Part shown: piece by piece, positions 1 to 7,096 of the stretch | Numbering within the stretch: the stretch's first letter is position 1 | Layout: each line of letters starts with the position of its first letter | Source: Clostridia bacterium | Lineage (GTDB): Bacteria; Bacillota; Clostridia; Christensenellales; Aristaeellaceae | Direction of reading: 5' to 3' | Assembly (NCBI GenBank): GCA_017412445.1 | Contig: JAFPYA010000058.1 | Location: 1-9,402, forward strand | DNA length: 9,402 nt | Program-made: the position numbers and the translations under genes | Notes under the pieces: generated by a model | What the model saw: only the letters and a program-made list of their open reading frames with translations | Database searches by the model: none | What the model was told of the DNA's origin: nothing

Positions 1-126
1 GAGGTCCGGCTCGCCCACGCCCAGCGAAATCACGTCGTGCATCTCGCTTACTATGTCAAAAAATTTGCGTATGCCGCTGGGCGGAACCGCAGATATACGC
101 CCGCAGAGCAGTTTTTCGTAGTCCAT
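1..126 (-). CDS. PLP-dependent class I/II aminotransferase, N-terminal fragment
   Basis: The first 42 codons of a gene that continues beyond the left edge. The peptide starts MDYEKLLCGRIS and includes FFDIVSEMHDVISLGVGEPDL. The I-S-L-G-x-G-E-P-D block is the conserved N-terminal motif of fold-type I aminotransferases (AspC/AlaT/PatA group), which are cytoplasmic enzymes transferring amino groups between amino acids and 2-oxo acids. The catalytic lysine and the rest of the PLP pocket lie outside the window, so substrate cannot be judged. The ATG follows the stop codon of the upstream Lrp-type regulator by one base (TGA-C-ATG) and has no clear Shine-Dalgarno of its own, so translation is probably coupled. 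In B. subtilis the similar pair alaR-alaT makes alanine; that assignment here is inference from gene order only. Confidence 0.88.
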   Translation of the reverse strand, partial: MDYEKLLCGRISAVPPSGIRKFFDIVSEMHDVISLGVGEPDL

Positions 127-127
127 G

Positions 128-619
128 TCAGCTTATCGACAGCCTGTCGTCCTCGTAGCCCTCGTCCATTATCGCGCCGTCCTGCTTGTACTTTTTGAGC
201 ACAAAGTGCGTGGCGGTGGACAGCACGTTTTCAAGCGTGCTCAGCTTTTCGGCCACAAACAGCGCGGTCTGCTTTATGTTTTTGCCCTCGACGATTACCA
301 GCAGGTCGAATGCGCCGCTCATCAGGTAGCAGCTTTTGACCTCGTCGAAGGAATATATTTTTTGCGCTATCACGTCAAAGCCCTCGTCCCTCTGGGGCGT
401 GACCCTGACCTCTATAAGCGCCTCGACCAGATCGTCGCGCGCCCTGTCCCAGTTGACCATCGCGGGGTACTTGATTATCACGCGCTCGTCCTCGAGCTTT
501 TTGATTATCGCGCTTACTTCGTTTTCCTCAAGCCCGCTCATCACGGCTATCTGCGCGGGAGTGCGCCTCGCGTCCTCGTAGAGTATGTCCAGTATCTCAA
601 GTTCTTTTTCGCCGAGCAT
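128..619 (-). CDS. Lrp/AsnC-family transcriptional regulator
   Basis: A 163-residue protein of the usual family length. Residues about 4-50 form the N-terminal winged helix-turn-helix (opening LGEKELEILDILYEDARRTP, recognition region around EENEVSAIIKKLEDERVI). Residues about 65-142 form the RAM ligand-binding and oligomerisation domain, with the characteristic turn SGAFDLLVIVEG at 101-112. These proteins bind DNA as dimers or octamers and respond to amino acids. A GGAGG six bases before the ATG supports the start. The gene follows the membrane-protein gene by 15 bases and precedes the aminotransferase by one base, so it probably controls that enzyme and its own operon, as AlaR does for alaT in B. 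subtilis. The acidic C-terminal tail (residues 152-159, DEGYEDDR) is outside the two domains. Family assignment is secure; the effector is unknown. Confidence 0.93.
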   Translation of the reverse strand: MLGEKELEILDILYEDARRTPAQIAVMSGLEENEVSAIIKKLEDERVIIKYPAMVNWDRARDDLVEALIEVRVTPQRDEGFDVIAQKIYSFDEVKSCYLMSGAFDLLVIVEGKNIKQTALFVAEKLSTLENVLSTATHFVLKKYKQDGAIMDEGYEDDRLSIS

Positions 620-634
620 ATGCCGCCTCCGTAT

Positions 635-1177
635 TTATGCGATAAAATTTTTGATGAGCTCGTACAGGCTTACGCCGAGGCCCGCGACGAGGCCGCCCAT
701 TACCGTCCAGTTGACCGTGCGCAGGGGGCTTGCCGCAAGCACCAGACACATCTTTTCCAGCGCGTCCGCGGTCTTGCTCTTCAGCGCCATGCGTCCAGCC
801 CAGATTTTCTGTGCCATGCGCCTTTGCCGCCAGAGGGGATAGAATATCACTGCGCACAGCAGCACTGCCGTTATCGGAGCCCAAAGGGTTTTGAATATGA
901 ACGTGAACACCAGCGCCAGCATCAGCGCAAAGGTTATCACGCTCATCGTCAGGCTGTTTGACGCGGCGCGGCGGGAGGAATAGCCTATCTGTGTCAGCGC
1001 CTTTTCGCGGTCGTTTTCCACATACTTGCAGTAAAATCTGTACAGCTCCTCGCTGTCCCTCTCGCTTATGCTGACCGAGCGCTTTTTGGCACCCTTCTGC
1101 CTGTGAATGCAGTTTTTTATGGCAATTTCAAACGCAAGGGCGCATTTTTCCTTAGCGGCGGTGTTCAGATCCTTCAT
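635..1177 (-). CDS. Membrane protein of unknown function, three predicted transmembrane helices
   Basis: I do not recognise this 180-residue protein. The reading frame is open further upstream, but the ATG at 1177 is preferred: it has a GGAGAGG ribosome-binding site just upstream and lies 29 bases after the -10 box of the predicted promoter, whereas the longer frame would start upstream of that promoter. The N-terminal 70 residues are hydrophilic and rich in charge (KKRSVSISERDSEELYRF). Hydrophobic segments are at about 75-95, 98-116 and 155-177, with a basic loop RQRRMAQK near 117-124 between the second and third. This suggests a small inner-membrane protein with a cytoplasmic N-terminal domain. 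It is the first gene of the operon with the Lrp-type regulator and aminotransferase, so a link to amino-acid metabolism or transport is possible but unsupported by any motif. Confidence 0.78.
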   Translation of the reverse strand: MKDLNTAAKEKCALAFEIAIKNCIHRQKGAKKRSVSISERDSEELYRFYCKYVENDREKALTQIGYSSRRAASNSLTMSVITFALMLALVFTFIFKTLWAPITAVLLCAVIFYPLWRQRRMAQKIWAGRMALKSKTADALEKMCLVLAASPLRTVNWTVMGGLVAGLGVSLYELIKNFIA

Positions 1178-1205
1178 TTTGCCTCTCCGTAAGCTTTGTA
1201 ATATT

Positions 1206-1234
1206 ATTCTATCATGAAACAATGATTTATTCAA
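1206..1234 (-). promoter_or_regulatory. Predicted sigma-A promoter of the membrane protein-Lrp-aminotransferase operon
   Basis: Read on the minus strand, -35 TTGAAT (1229-1234) and -10 TAGAAT (1206-1211) are separated by exactly 17 bases. Transcription would begin near 1199, leaving about 20 bases of leader before the ATG at 1177, with the ribosome-binding site inside it. A 16-base dyad (ATCAT, six bases, ATGAT; 1211-1226) lies between the two boxes and could be an operator. Confidence 0.65.
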
Positions 1235-1252
1235 GTAAATTTGTAAAGCAGA

Positions 1253-1327
1253 TTGCCGGTGGCACGCAGGCACAAAGCCTTTGCACCTTCGTTTCAGGCA
1301 AAGGAGGGCTGTATGAGCAACCGGCAA
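1253..1327 (+). other. Candidate structured RNA segment over a ribosome-binding site
   Basis: On the plus strand TTGCCGGT (1253-1260) can pair with ACCGGCAA (1320-1327), enclosing a second stem of CCTTTGC (1278-1284) with GCAAAGG (1298-1304). The inner stem takes in part of the strong Shine-Dalgarno AAAGGAGGG (1300-1308), and the outer stem takes in codons 3 to 5 of the small ORF starting at 1313. A local hairpin TGCC/GGCA (1254-1264) would compete. With the terminator at 1369-1409 this could be the body of a short RNA of about 160 bases. I compared it by eye with c-di-GMP, TPP, cobalamin, FMN, THF, T-box and SRP RNA signatures and found no match. The only plus-strand promoter candidate is weak (near 1214-1241), so transcription is unproven. 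Confidence 0.3.
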
Positions 1328-1411
1328 AAGCTGAAGCGGACAGCATACGCATTTTACGCCGCGCACTTAAAAGCGACTTGCCGCGGGACGGTTGCGGCAA
1401 GTCGCTTTTGA
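1313..1411 (+). CDS. Possible 32-residue basic peptide (small ORF)
   Basis: An ATG at 1313 follows AAAGGAGGG by four bases, one of the best ribosome-binding sites in the window, and opens a 32-codon frame (start MSNRQKLKRTAYAFYAAHLK) ending in TGA at 1409-1411. The peptide is strongly basic, with no signal peptide or recognised motif. Against it: the last third of the frame lies within the terminator inverted repeat at 1369-1409, no firm promoter precedes it, and the ribosome-binding site may be occluded by the stem at 1278-1304. It may instead be a leader peptide, part of a small RNA, or chance. It is listed because the initiation signal is unusually good. Confidence 0.25.
   Translation: MSNRQKLKRTAYAFYAAHLKATCRGTVAASRF
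1369..1409 (-). terminator. Intrinsic terminator, 16-bp perfect stem
   Basis: AAAAGCGACTTGCCGC (1369-1384) and GCGGCAAGTCGCTTTT (1394-1409) are perfect inverted repeats around a nine-base loop. The stem is GC-rich with A/T tracts at both ends, so it can act in both directions. It lies 31 bases past the stop codon of the CHASE2 phosphatase gene and most plausibly ends the minus-strand FecR-phosphatase transcript. It would also end any plus-strand transcript from the 1253-1327 segment. Confidence 0.85.
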
Positions 1412-1439
1412 CGGGGCTTGGATGTCGGGCTCGTTTGCT

Positions 1440-3377
1440 TCAGCTGTTTGCCTGATTTGAGCCGTTGTATGTGAGGCAGAGCATTGTCAGGTCGTCAAAC
1501 TGCGGGGCGTCGCCCGTAAAAGCGGCGGCCTCGCCTTTGACGGAAGCGAGTATTTCCTCGGGGGTGCCGTTTTGCGCCCTTATCAGAGCTTCAAGCATGC
1601 GCTCCGTGCCAAAGAGTGCCTCGTTTTTGTCGTTGGCCTCGGTCAGACCGTCGGTGTACAGGAAGAGCTTTGTCCCTGGCTCGAGGAAGCGCTCGTATTC
1701 CCTGTAGCGCACGCCCTCCATGCCGCCGACCACGAAGCCGTGCTTGTCCTTTATAAGCTCGAAGCTGCCGCCCGGCCGCTTGATGGCAGGATACTCGTGA
1801 CCTGCGTTTGCGCACATGAGGCGCCCTCTGTTTATTTCAAGCACGCCCAGCCATACGGTCACGAACATCTCCTCGGGGTTTCGGGCGCAGATTTCCTCGT
1901 TGAGCGCCGCAAGTATCGCGGCGGGGCTCATCTCGGTGCGCGCCATGTGCCTTATGAGCATCAGTGTAACCATCATAAGCAGCGCGGCGGGCCCGCCCTT
2001 GCCGGAGACGTCGCCAATCACGATAACCAGATGACCGTCGTCGGGCATGAACAGGTCGTACAGATCGCCGCCGACCTCCTTGGCGGGCCTCATGGAGGCG
2101 AACACGTCAAACTCGCCTTTGTCCGGAAAGGCGGGGAACTCCTTAATCAGCGCGCTTTCCTGTATGCGGGTCGCCAGCGTCAGCTCCGCCTGTATGCGCT
2201 CCTTTTCCAATTCCAGTCTGTGGCGTTCCTTCTCCGTGCGCAGGTATCTGAGCATCAGCTCGACAAGATATATCGCAAGCGCAATAAGGTACAGTATAAA
2301 CGCGCTTACGCCCGTCCACAGCGGGTGAGTGACCCAGCCCGCTGAATAAAGGAGCATCGATGCACCAAAGCCCAGAAGCGTTATTGCCGCCCACATGGCT
2401 ACGCCCCAGGCGGGATTAAGGCGCCTGAAAAGCCACATGGCGGCAAGCTCTATAACGAACACCGCCACATACTGGTAAACGTCGGGGATGTCCGCCTTGT
2501 GGTTTTGCTCAAGCAGCGTCTGAATCACGTTTGCCTGAATCTCGACGCCGTACATCTGCCGTCCGCGATCCGCGGGGGTGAAGTATGCGTCCTGAAGCGC
2601 TGCGGCGTATGGGCCGATTATAACGAGCTTGCCCGCCCAGTAATCCACGGGCACCTGCCCGAATATCACCTGCGCTATGGATACGCCGTCGCTGTAGCCG
2701 TCCATGCCGGGCTTTGAGGAGTAGGGCACGTAGATGAAGCGCTCGTCGGGCAGGCTCAGCTCTTCACCCCTTGAGGCGAGGTAGAGCCGCGCGGCCTCGA
2801 CCGGCATTGAATACACCCTGCCCTCGCCCGGAATGTCCTCGTACAAAAGCGCGTGGCGCATCACGCCGTCGGTGTCGTACATGGCGTTTATGAGCCCTTG
2901 CGCGGCGGCATTGCGCAGCTCGTCGAAGGGGAGTATATAATCGGTCACGCCGTAGCTCAGCGAGGAAGCGCGGTTGTTCTCCCATTTTATGTCGCGCCCG
3001 TATACGGCCATCGACGCCACTATTACGTTGTCGAGCCTTGAGGCCGCGCTTGCCAGATGGTTGTCCGCGCTTTCGCTCGTGCTGCCTTCGTAGAGTATGT
3101 CTATGGCCACCGCCGCGGGGCGCTTGTCCGGGTCCGCCGCCATCTCCTCGAGCGTGTAGGCGACGTAATCGCGGTAATTGGTGGGATAAGGCCCAAGCTG
3201 CTCAAGGGCGTATTCGTCTATGCCTATTATCACGATGTCCGCGCTCGGCACGCCTCCGCGCTGAAACAGGCCGTCCTGCACCCACCTGTCCACGCGGTTT
3301 ATAGCGCCCGTGAGCAGAAAGAGCGTCACCAGCGCCGGGGCGAGCAAAAGCGCTGTGTATCTTATCGCCTTTTTCAT
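1440..3377 (-). CDS. CHASE2-domain receptor with SpoIIE/PP2C-type phosphatase
   Basis: A membrane receptor-phosphatase of 645 residues. An N-terminal membrane helix (about 6-25) leads into an extracytoplasmic CHASE2 sensory domain (about 26-290; DGLFQRGG, IVIIGIDEYALEQLG, LVIIGPYA). Three more helices follow (about 302-318, 325-343, 348-374), then a charged coiled coil (about 376-408). The C-terminal SpoIIE/PPM phosphatase domain (about 425-638) keeps the metal-binding acidic residues in GGDLYD (436-441), GDVSGKGG (455-462), YTDGLTEA (574-581) and FDDLTM (627-632), so it should be active. Such domains usually dephosphorylate STAS anti-anti-sigma factors; none is encoded here. The ATG at 3377 is chosen over the one at 3383 because GAGGT lies six bases before it but abuts the earlier one. 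It is the second gene of an operon, 76 bases after the FecR-repeat gene, and is followed by a terminator. Its ligand is unknown. Confidence 0.93.
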   Translation of the reverse strand: MKKAIRYTALLLAPALVTLFLLTGAINRVDRWVQDGLFQRGGVPSADIVIIGIDEYALEQLGPYPTNYRDYVAYTLEEMAADPDKRPAAVAIDILYEGSTSESADNHLASAASRLDNVIVASMAVYGRDIKWENNRASSLSYGVTDYILPFDELRNAAAQGLINAMYDTDGVMRHALLYEDIPGEGRVYSMPVEAARLYLASRGEELSLPDERFIYVPYSSKPGMDGYSDGVSIAQVIFGQVPVDYWAGKLVIIGPYAAALQDAYFTPADRGRQMYGVEIQANVIQTLLEQNHKADIPDVYQYVAVFVIELAAMWLFRRLNPAWGVAMWAAITLLGFGASMLLYSAGWVTHPLWTGVSAFILYLIALAIYLVELMLRYLRTEKERHRLELEKERIQAELTLATRIQESALIKEFPAFPDKGEFDVFASMRPAKEVGGDLYDLFMPDDGHLVIVIGDVSGKGGPAALLMMVTLMLIRHMARTEMSPAAILAALNEEICARNPEEMFVTVWLGVLEINRGRLMCANAGHEYPAIKRPGGSFELIKDKHGFVVGGMEGVRYREYERFLEPGTKLFLYTDGLTEANDKNEALFGTERMLEALIRAQNGTPEEILASVKGEAAAFTGDAPQFDDLTMLCLTYNGSNQANS

Positions 3378-3453
3378 AGACATACCTCGGTCATGGTTTT
3401 ATAAAGCCTTGGATGAGCGTCTGTCTGCCGCATCGTGCCTGCCGGCGCGTTTA

Positions 3454-6400
3454 TCAGGTTGTTGAGGGAGAGGGCGTAATTACGAGCTGGTTATTGGTGT
3501 AGACGACGCTGTAGTTGGAGGGATTCCCGCTTGTAAAGCTCACGGAGCCTGTGATCGTGTATGTGCCTGGCTCTGTGCCCGATCCGTTCACTGTCAACTG
3601 GAAGGTGTCGCCTGTGAACAGGCTGAAGCTGCCTTCATATCTTCCTACGACTGCGGAAGCGCTTATAAGGCTCACATCCGAGCCCGCGTAATCGCCGTTT
3701 GAGTACGTCACGTTCACGGGGCCGAAGTGCAGCACCTCTCCGTTATAGTTCACGCTTCTGCCGCCCAGATCCACCGTAAGCTTAAGGGGCTGCACGGTCA
3801 CTGTGCCGGGTTCCACCGTTATGTTTGTGAAATTGCCCGTTACGTCACCTTCGTCGCCCATAATGTAATAGCTTACGCCCGTTGTATAGCTGCCCGCATC
3901 CTTGATCTCGGGATGCGTGGGCGTCATGACGATGGACACTCCCTCGGGCAGACCCGTAACGCTTGCGCCTCCCATCAGGCCTATTCCGTAGCCGTTGTAC
4001 ACAAACGTCTGGGAGGGCGCGGTGATCACTATGGGGTCGCTGTTGGGAGTCACGGTGAGCGTGCCTATGTCCTCGGTTACAGTGTAGTTTTCGGGATTGA
4101 TCTCATTCCAGCTTATGGTGTAGCCGTTTGTGCTCGAGCCGATATCGGTCTGACTGCCCGTGACGGTAAGCGTGTATGAGGCCCAAGAATCTGTGCCGAC
4201 CAGTCCCTCGAGGCTGCCCCCGGCGGTGAGCGGCTTTCCGTCATAGCCCTTGCTTGCGGATTCGGTCACAATGGTGAGCGGCGCGGGCGTGATGGTGATA
4301 GTGCCAAAGCGTATTTCGCCTATCTCGTACTTGTCCATCAGATCCTCGCGCACCAGCGTCGCGGTAAAGCCAGGCTGATGCTCGCCCACGTCCTTAACCC
4401 ACTCTCTGTCCGCAATCTCCACGTCCGAGGGGCTGGGGCGGTCAGAGGCGTATATGCCCGTAAAGCTCACGTTCGGAGCGTAGGACGCTCCCCGGTATAC
4501 GTAGGTTTCGTCGCTTGACCAGACGGTTATATCCTTCTTGGTCACGCTGAGCGTGCCGTTTACCGCGGTGATTCCGGTAAAATTGGCCGTTTTGTCCTCG
4601 CCGCTTTGGTTCAGTATGGCGTAAGAGGAAATGGTGTTTTCGCTCGTGCCCGGCAGCAGCTGCTCACCGGTTATATCCGCCTCCACGCTGAAGCCGTCGG
4701 GAAACGCGCCCTCCACGGTAAAGCTGTGGTCGATTAGCCCAAAGGGCGTATACATAGCGCTCGAGCTGCCGGAGGTTATGGTTATCGGCGCATCGTTTTT
4801 GCTCACCGTGAGCGTGCCGAGGTTCTCGATGAGCGTGTAGTTGCTCTCTTTTGCGCTGTCCCAGCTTATTGCGTACGTGTTGTCCGCGCTGCCCGCGTCG
4901 GTCAGGCTGCCGGTGGCTTCAACTGTTGCGCTCTCTCCCGCCACGAGGCCGCTCAGTGACGCTTCGCCGCTTGTGACGGGCGTGCCGTCGTAAACCTTGC
5001 TCGCAGAGCCCGTAGTTACAGAAAGCGGGGCGGGTTCAACCTTAAGATCGCCCGTCATGATGCGCGGGGAGACTACGTACTGCGTCACATCCTCGCCGAG
5101 CTCGTTGTATATTTTATAGCTCGCCACGCGCGTGGAGGCCTCGCCCGCGTCGGTCAGGCTGCCCGTTGCTGCGCCCTCGTAGGTGTAGCCATTCGGCAAG
5201 CCCGTAACGATGATGTAATTTGCCTTGAGCGGCGTGCCGTCGTAGACCTTTGAGGCGCTGCCTGCGGTGACGCTTACGCCTGATATGGGTGCAACCACCT
5301 CGAGCGTGCCCAAATCCTCGCTGACGATAAAGTTGTTCCGGTTCTCGCTGCCCCAGTCTATCTCATATGTGTTCTCGCTCGTGCCGACCTCCGTCTGGCT
5401 GCCGGTTGCGGTCACCTTCACGCTGTCGTCTATCCTGATGTCCGAAAAGCGCGCCTCCTTGCTGCTGAGCGCCCTGCCGCTGTAGTCGGTTATGTCGCTG
5501 TCCACGTTTATGCGCGCGTTGGTGACGCGGCGCATGAGGCTTCCCGCCGCGTCAGCGGAAACGGCAAGGCCGTCCTTCACCGTCATCTCCGCTTCGGAAG
5601 AGGGCAGAGCGGAAATTAGCGCGCTCAGCGTCTCCTCACTCCATCCCGCGTCCTCGCAGGCTTTGGCCATCAAATCGGGATTGTCGGCATACAGGCGCAG
5701 CACCTGCTCTGGCAGCTCGTTTTCCGCCACGCTCTCGATCTCAAATGTTATGCTTTGAGCTTCACTTGTGTCGCTCAGATGCACCGTGAGCCTTTGTCCC
5801 GCCGACAGCAGCGTCTCGCTCGTTTCGCCGGTGAGCGGGTTTGTGCCGTGCACAAGCGTGGTGCCGCTCAGGCCGTAAAGCGTCTCTCCGTACTGTTCGG
5901 ACAGCACAAACGAGGTGTCGCTCCAGAGCTCCTCCTCGCGTGAGGCGCTTATCAGGTCAAACCCGGCCTCCTCGCAGGTGAGCGGCGTGCCGTCATAGGC
6001 CTTTTTGGCGCTGCCTGTCCAGATGGTCATGGGCGCGGGATCGACGACGAGCCGCCCCGACACCGTCTCTATGTCCCTGAAATGATTGGTCACATTTTCA
6101 CCGCGGCTGTTGTATATGGCGTATTGTGCAATCGGGTTCTCCGCCATGCCCGCGTCTGTCAGGCTGCCGCCGGCATTCGCGCTTACGCCGAACACGGAGG
6201 GCAAGCCGAATACGAGCACGTCGCCCGTTCTTGTAAGGGGCGTTCCGTCGTAAAGCTTGCTTGCGCTCTGGGCGATAATGGTCACCTTGCCCGTATATTC
6301 CCAGTCGCCGTCAGCCGGATAGTCGTTCGGCACGAGCAGCTGAGGCGCAGCCTCCTCTACGCGCTCAAGCAGCGCGGGGTCGCCGTATATCTGCTGTTGA

Positions 6401-7023
6401 ACAAAGTGCCCCAGATCTTCGGCGCTCATATCGACTATCTCCGCCGGGGCGACATCTGTGACGGTCGCAATCTGGCCGGCGCTGACATCGAGCGATTTTT
6501 TGTCGTGCGCGCTTTCGATGCGCGCGCTTCCCTCAAGTACGCCGAATACGGTCCTCTCTATGCCGCCGTTTTCATCCGAGGCAGGCTCCACGCTCAAAAA
6601 CACTATCGTGCCGCGTATGCCCACGCTCATCGTGGAGGTCCTTATGTCGAGGCTCTCGTTTTCGTCCAGCTTTTCGCTTACGTCCAAAAACAGCGTGCCC
6701 TCCGTGAGCGTCAGCTCCATGCGGCTGCCCTCGAGCATGAACTCCACGCGGCTGTTTTCGTCAAGGGTCACTATCTTTGTATCGTCCAGGGCAACAGAGG
6801 CGCTTGCGCCCGTCCCCGTGCGCATCGCTTCGCCGCTGCTGAAGCGCACGTTTGCCAAAACGAAGCGCGAAGACCCGCTTGCGTCCTCTATAACCACATC
6901 CCCGTCGTAGCGCAAAAGGCGCATCGTGGAAGCACTGTAGCTCTCGCCGATGCAAGTGCAGGCGCAAAGCAGGCAGACAGCAAGGCCCACCAAGGCCAGC
7001 CGTTTGATTATGCGCGCGTTCAT
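3454..7023 (-). CDS. Exported FecR-domain protein with about ten MBG/YDG-type repeats
   Basis: A 1189-residue extracytoplasmic protein. Residues 1-24 are an export signal (basic start, hydrophobic core) ending in a cysteine cluster (C17, C20, C22, C24); L-C-A-C at 19-22 could be a lipobox, but Cys at -2 is atypical. Residues about 35-188 form a FecR-type domain (LRYDGDVVIED, SVALDDTKIVTLDENSRVEF, STMSVGIRGTIVFLSV, GVLEGSARIES, SAGQIATV). From about 247 on, immunoglobulin-like repeats resemble the MBG/YDG families of bacterial surface proteins, marked by S-A-S-K-x-Y-D-G-T-P-L-T. No sortase motif or C-terminal helix is present. A GGAGGTGG site precedes the ATG. It is the first gene of an operon with the CHASE2 phosphatase, so it may be a ligand, scaffold or surface adhesin for that receptor. 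Unlike classical FecR, no cytoplasmic anti-sigma segment or FecI sigma gene is seen. Domain calls are confident; the role is inferred. Confidence 0.9.
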   Translation of the reverse strand: MNARIIKRLALVGLAVCLLCACTCIGESYSASTMRLLRYDGDVVIEDASGSSRFVLANVRFSSGEAMRTGTGASASVALDDTKIVTLDENSRVEFMLEGSRMELTLTEGTLFLDVSEKLDENESLDIRTSTMSVGIRGTIVFLSVEPASDENGGIERTVFGVLEGSARIESAHDKKSLDVSAGQIATVTDVAPAEIVDMSAEDLGHFVQQQIYGDPALLERVEEAAPQLLVPNDYPADGDWEYTGKVTIIAQSASKLYDGTPLTRTGDVLVFGLPSVFGVSANAGGSLTDAGMAENPIAQYAIYNSRGENVTNHFRDIETVSGRLVVDPAPMTIWTGSAKKAYDGTPLTCEEAGFDLISASREEELWSDTSFVLSEQYGETLYGLSGTTLVHGTNPLTGETSETLLSAGQRLTVHLSDTSEAQSITFEIESVAENELPEQVLRLYADNPDLMAKACEDAGWSEETLSALISALPSSEAEMTVKDGLAVSADAAGSLMRRVTNARINVDSDITDYSGRALSSKEARFSDIRIDDSVKVTATGSQTEVGTSENTYEIDWGSENRNNFIVSEDLGTLEVVAPISGVSVTAGSASKVYDGTPLKANYIIVTGLPNGYTYEGAATGSLTDAGEASTRVASYKIYNELGEDVTQYVVSPRIMTGDLKVEPAPLSVTTGSASKVYDGTPVTSGEASLSGLVAGESATVEATGSLTDAGSADNTYAISWDSAKESNYTLIENLGTLTVSKNDAPITITSGSSSAMYTPFGLIDHSFTVEGAFPDGFSVEADITGEQLLPGTSENTISSYAILNQSGEDKTANFTGITAVNGTLSVTKKDITVWSSDETYVYRGASYAPNVSFTGIYASDRPSPSDVEIADREWVKDVGEHQPGFTATLVREDLMDKYEIGEIRFGTITITPAPLTIVTESASKGYDGKPLTAGGSLEGLVGTDSWASYTLTVTGSQTDIGSSTNGYTISWNEINPENYTVTEDIGTLTVTPNSDPIVITAPSQTFVYNGYGIGLMGGASVTGLPEGVSIVMTPTHPEIKDAGSYTTGVSYYIMGDEGDVTGNFTNITVEPGTVTVQPLKLTVDLGGRSVNYNGEVLHFGPVNVTYSNGDYAGSDVSLISASAVVGRYEGSFSLFTGDTFQLTVNGSGTEPGTYTITGSVSFTSGNPSNYSVVYTNNQLVITPSPSTT
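3466..6285 (-). repeat. Tandem MBG/YDG-type protein repeats (about ten units)
   Basis: The Y-[DNSR]-G marker or its degenerate form falls at residues 258, 343, 514, 594, 678, 758, 843, 927, 1009 and 1093 of the FecR protein. Intervals are 80-85 residues except one of 171. Two tail types recur. Type A has GSLTDAG then Y-x-I-Y-N-x-x-G-E-D-V-T (258, 594, and looser at 758 and 1009). Type B has G-S-x-T-x-x-G then N-x-Y-x-I-x-W and LGTLTV (514, 678, 927). Some similarity survives in the DNA: 21 bases at 4891-4911 recur exactly at 5143-5163, 252 bases (84 codons) away. Confidence 0.85.
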
Positions 7024-7096
7024 AAGCCACCTCCCTGTATTGTCAACAAATTGCTATACTGTATTTTTATACGTTCTTAATCTGCCTGATGGCAAC

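Noticed and set aside
125..961. Plus-strand open frame of 278 codons opposite the Lrp-type regulator
   Set aside because: Antisense to a certain Lrp/AsnC gene and its neighbour, with no domain signature.
1253..1327. Resemblance to a c-di-GMP class I riboswitch because of ACGCA and CAAAGCC fragments
   Set aside because: The conserved GGCAAAC and GACGCAAAGC core blocks and the tetraloop receptor are not in the right order, so only a generic structured segment is claimed.
7018..7046. TTGACA near 7040 on the minus strand as a second promoter for the FecR gene
   Set aside because: At a 17-base spacing the -10 position would be ATGAAC, a poor match overlapping the start codon; the 7097-7125 promoter is far better.
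6082..7080. Plus-strand open frame of 332 codons opposite the FecR domain
   Set aside because: Antisense to a well-supported FecR-type domain, with His/Ala/Arg-rich composition typical of shadow frames.
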